A DNA stretch of 8,522 bases, taken from positions 1-8,522 of the forward strand of contig JAPKYG010000217.1 in assembly GCA_026394435.1 (NCBI GenBank), in the 5' to 3' direction. Each line of letters opens with the position of its first letter. Position 1 is the first letter of the stretch. The stretch is from Methanobacteriota archaeon (lineage in GTDB: Archaea; Thermoplasmatota; E2; DHVEG-1). The position numbers were made by a program, and so were the translations under genes. The notes under the pieces were generated by a model. The model had not been told where the DNA came from and did not search any database. It saw only the letters and a program-made list of their open reading frames with translations. Positions 6,483 through 8,522 of the stretch are shown here, piece by piece.

Positions 6483-6491
6483 TATTTATAA
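6483..6491 (-). promoter_or_regulatory. TATA box of the DUF998 gene
   Basis: The minus strand reads GAAAAATTATAAATACC, an A-run plus TTATAAATA. Its centre is about 26 bases upstream of 6461, giving a transcript start almost at the ATG (6458), as for leaderless archaeal mRNAs. A second TATA-like run lies just upstream (about 6497-6511). Confidence 0.6.
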
Positions 6492-6545
6492 TTTTTCATA
6501 TAAATATATAAAAGAGATAGAAGTGTCCGTCTAGCTGGAAGTTCC

Positions 6546-8522
6546 TTATTTTCTTTGCTTGTTGTATATGAGGAGTCCAACAAGAACGGCAAGGAACACG
6601 AGAATGATATCAAACCCAGGTGTTTTCTTCTCCACCGCCTTCACAGAGATAGTCGTTGAAAATGACCCGGTCGCATTCCCATCATCTTTGACTTCCAAAG
6701 TCACAATTGAGGAGCCAACAGAAGAAAACGTATTGGTTGTTACTGTGGCGTTCAGCCAGTCGGTATCAAATGTTCCATCGCCATTGAAATCCCAACGATA
6801 CCCAACGATTGTACCATCGGTGTCGTTACTCCCGGAAGCATCGAAACTTACCTGCTGGTTCACTATAACCGATGAAAGAGCAGTGAACATCGCAATAGGG
6901 GGACTATTTAAATAAATGGTTCCTTGGATCGTCGCAGTCGTATTTGACATACTGCTTCGTCCATCATTATCAACAACCGTTAACGTCACGGTGTAGACGC
7001 CAGGATCTATGTAGGTATGTTTCGGTGTCTTGTCAAGAATCTGACTGCTGCCATCCCCAAAATTCCACCGGTAAAAAATAATGGTTCCATCAGGATCACT
7101 ACTTTCAGAACCATCAAAAGAGACCGACTGATTAAGTGTGGTTATATACGGTCCTCCTGGATTAGCCACCGGTTTTTGATTTTCGGGAGGCCGCTGTTTC
7201 GTCGTAAAAAACCAGATATCAGATTGATTTTCCTGTAGGCTATCATTTGCTATAGTATACCAGGCATAGGTCGTATCGAATGGCAACGTCAGACTGAACG
7301 ATGCATTCTTCCCATTAGCCACATTCTTAGCAGAACCAATGTACGTATTATTCACCGCGTTATAGAAATAGACAGTCGGGATTATGCTACTATCAACATC
7401 GACAATCTTCACATATAATTTAACTTTCAACCCGACATTCTCTTTATCATCCGCGGGTGATGGATTCGAAGGTTTTTGTGGTGGTTTTAAGAAAATACCG
7501 ACAGGATATCGATCGAGACCACCTGTAGCAACTGTAAAGGGAATGTCACCGATGCCATCGCGATTTCTATCCACATTCTTGTAGGTGTCCCAATAATTTC
7601 CTTTCGTCCCGTCATCCCATTGATTACTCCCTTGCTCTCTTGCATTCATATTATTTCTGAGGAAATGATTCAAGGATATGATGTTATTTTTACTTCCCTG
7701 AATTGCAGAAAGAGCTGTAGAGCTCATGTTTTGAAAGGTATTATTACGTATTTGACATCCGGTTTTTTGCAGACTTATACCGATTTGACCACGATTGAAC
7801 ATATTATCTACAACGGTACAGTCGTAGGAATCGAGGGTGATTCCGCTGACGGTGTTATTTTTAAAAAAATTTGTTCGAATAACATCATTTCTATCTCCAG
7901 TCATGTAGATTCCATGGAAAACGTTTTTCGTGATTGTGTTCTGGGTAATGTTCGTATTTGAACAATCTCTTGCGTAGATCCCAAAAGTACTTGTGGTGAA
8001 ACGGTTTTGATAGAGAATATTTCTTTTTGAGGAACGGAGGTTTATGCCAGCATCACTTGAATTGGAGATGTTATTACTTGAAAAAACGTTATTATTCGAG
8101 GAGGATACAAACACTCCTTTGGTGTCGTTGATCAAATTTCCACTAATGGTATTATCATCAGATGAATCAAGATAAATCCCCCAGAGATCACAGCTTGAAA
8201 TATTATTCTTCTGCAAAACAACATTATTTGCTGTCACATGGACAAGTGCACCGTACTGCGATGTAATATGGCGCCCTTTATCTTGTATGACGAAATTTTC
8301 TAAAGTTACGAAATCCGCGGTGATATCTACCATGTATTTCAGTTCAACACCGCGAGAAATAATACTTGGTTGATCATCAATTCCACCGATAAGAGAAATA
8401 CGTTTATTGATGGTAAGGCTTTCATTATAGGTTCCACTAAACACAAAAATGGTATCGCCTTCATTTGCGAGATTCATGGCCTCAGTTATTGTTAGATACG
8501 GGTGCTCTGCAGTGCCATCTCT
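6546..8522 (-). CDS. Surface protein: NosD-type beta-helix, two PKD domains, PGF-CTERM-like tail; N-terminus beyond window
   Basis: The frame is open to the right edge, and the first codons in view read RDGTAEHPYLTITEAMNLAN, the usual entry of a right-handed beta-helix. The Met at 8477 is therefore internal and the signal peptide lies outside. Counting from base 8522, 658 residues are visible. Residues about 5-290 hold Asn-rich repeats of 22-24 residues (GIYLDSSDDNTISGN and similar). Residues 299-342 carry the NosD closing motif: QWDDGTKGNYWDTY, a DRNRDGIGD loop, and DRYP. An Ig/fibronectin-like segment (350-442) ends WFFTT. PKD domains follow at about 449-532 (FDGSESSDPDGTI, WNFGDG) and 540-628 (FDASGSNDTDGTI, WDFNGDG). 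The tail is KKTPGF (632-637), a hydrophobic stretch and YNKQRK, resembling an archaeosortase sorting signal. The role is probably structural, adhesive or glycan-binding on the cell surface; no catalytic site is evident. The beta-helix repeats are divergent as DNA. Confidence 0.85.
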   Translation of the reverse strand, partial: RDGTAEHPYLTITEAMNLANEGDTIFVFSGTYNESLTINKRISLIGGIDDQPSIISRGVELKYMVDITADFVTLENFVIQDKGRHITSQYGALVHVTANNVVLQKNNISSCDLWGIYLDSSDDNTISGNLINDTKGVFVSSSNNNVFSSNNISNSSDAGINLRSSKRNILYQNRFTTSTFGIYARDCSNTNITQNTITKNVFHGIYMTGDRNDVIRTNFFKNNTVSGITLDSYDCTVVDNMFNRGQIGISLQKTGCQIRNNTFQNMSSTALSAIQGSKNNIISLNHFLRNNMNAREQGSNQWDDGTKGNYWDTYKNVDRNRDGIGDIPFTVATGGLDRYPVGIFLKPPQKPSNPSPADDKENVGLKVKLYVKIVDVDSSIIPTVYFYNAVNNTYIGSAKNVANGKNASFSLTLPFDTTYAWYTIANDSLQENQSDIWFFTTKQRPPENQKPVANPGGPYITTLNQSVSFDGSESSDPDGTIIFYRWNFGDGSSQILDKTPKHTYIDPGVYTVTLTVVDNDGRSSMSNTTATIQGTIYLNSPPIAMFTALSSVIVNQQVSFDASGSNDTDGTIVGYRWDFNGDGTFDTDWLNATVTTNTFSSVGSSIVTLEVKDDGNATGSFSTTISVKAVEKKTPGFDIILVFLAVLVGLLIYNKQRK

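Noticed and set aside
6559..7961. Several plus-strand open frames opposite the PKD and beta-helix coding region
   Set aside because: All are antisense to a continuous gene with recognisable PKD and NosD domains, and none looks like a real protein.
7620..8450. Possible DNA repeat array in the Asn-rich region
   Set aside because: The periodicity is protein-level (beta-helix turns of 22-24 residues) and the DNA is not conserved between units. There are no CRISPR-like identical repeats.

Overview
The window looks archaeal, most likely from a Thermoplasmatota-type lineage of anoxic sediment or similar habitat. The basis is AT-rich archaeal TATA boxes (often preceded by an A-run) about 25 bases upstream of inferred transcript starts, one probable leaderless gene, NosD-type beta-helix and PKD surface-protein architecture, a PGF-CTERM-like tail, and a small DUF998 membrane protein. 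The lineage is an inference from gene content; there is no rRNA or other marker gene here.

Layout, left to right. (1) 1-1490, minus: a large secreted zinc metalloprotease whose C-terminus runs off the left edge. The frame stays open for 496 codons, from the start codon to base 1. (2) 1491-1803: a divergent intergenic region holding both promoters and copy A of a short dispersed repeat. (3) 1819-2718, plus: a secreted caspase-like (clan CD) cysteine peptidase with an EF-hand-type loop. (4) 2870-4800, plus: a family 5 (peptide/oligopeptide type) extracellular solute-binding protein, broken by a one-base frameshift near 4141-4152 and carrying an unusual extra module of about 70 residues at its C-terminus. 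(5) 4801-5105: intergenic, with copy B of the repeat and a promoter. (6) 5106-5873, plus: a DUF1624 (HGSNAT-like) membrane acyltransferase. (7) 5877-6458, minus: a DUF998 six-helix membrane protein, converging on the previous gene with a 3-base gap. (8) 6546-8522, minus: a large surface protein (NosD-type beta-helix, an Ig-like segment, two PKD domains, PGF-CTERM-like tail) whose N-terminus lies beyond the right edge.

The first four genes read as a set for exported protein degradation and peptide capture: two secreted proteases of different catalytic classes next to a peptide-type binding protein. This fits the detrital-protein lifestyle proposed for some sediment archaea. No transporter permease or ATPase is in view. 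All four predicted exported proteins carry aspartate-rich loops of the calcium-binding kind, while the two membrane proteins do not.

The observations most worth following are the C-terminal module on the binding protein, the intergenic repeat whose minus-strand translation keeps an SRRRD..K(K/R)Y pattern with its stop, and the shortened zinc motif of the metalloprotease. No RNA gene, CRISPR array, insertion sequence or defence system was seen.
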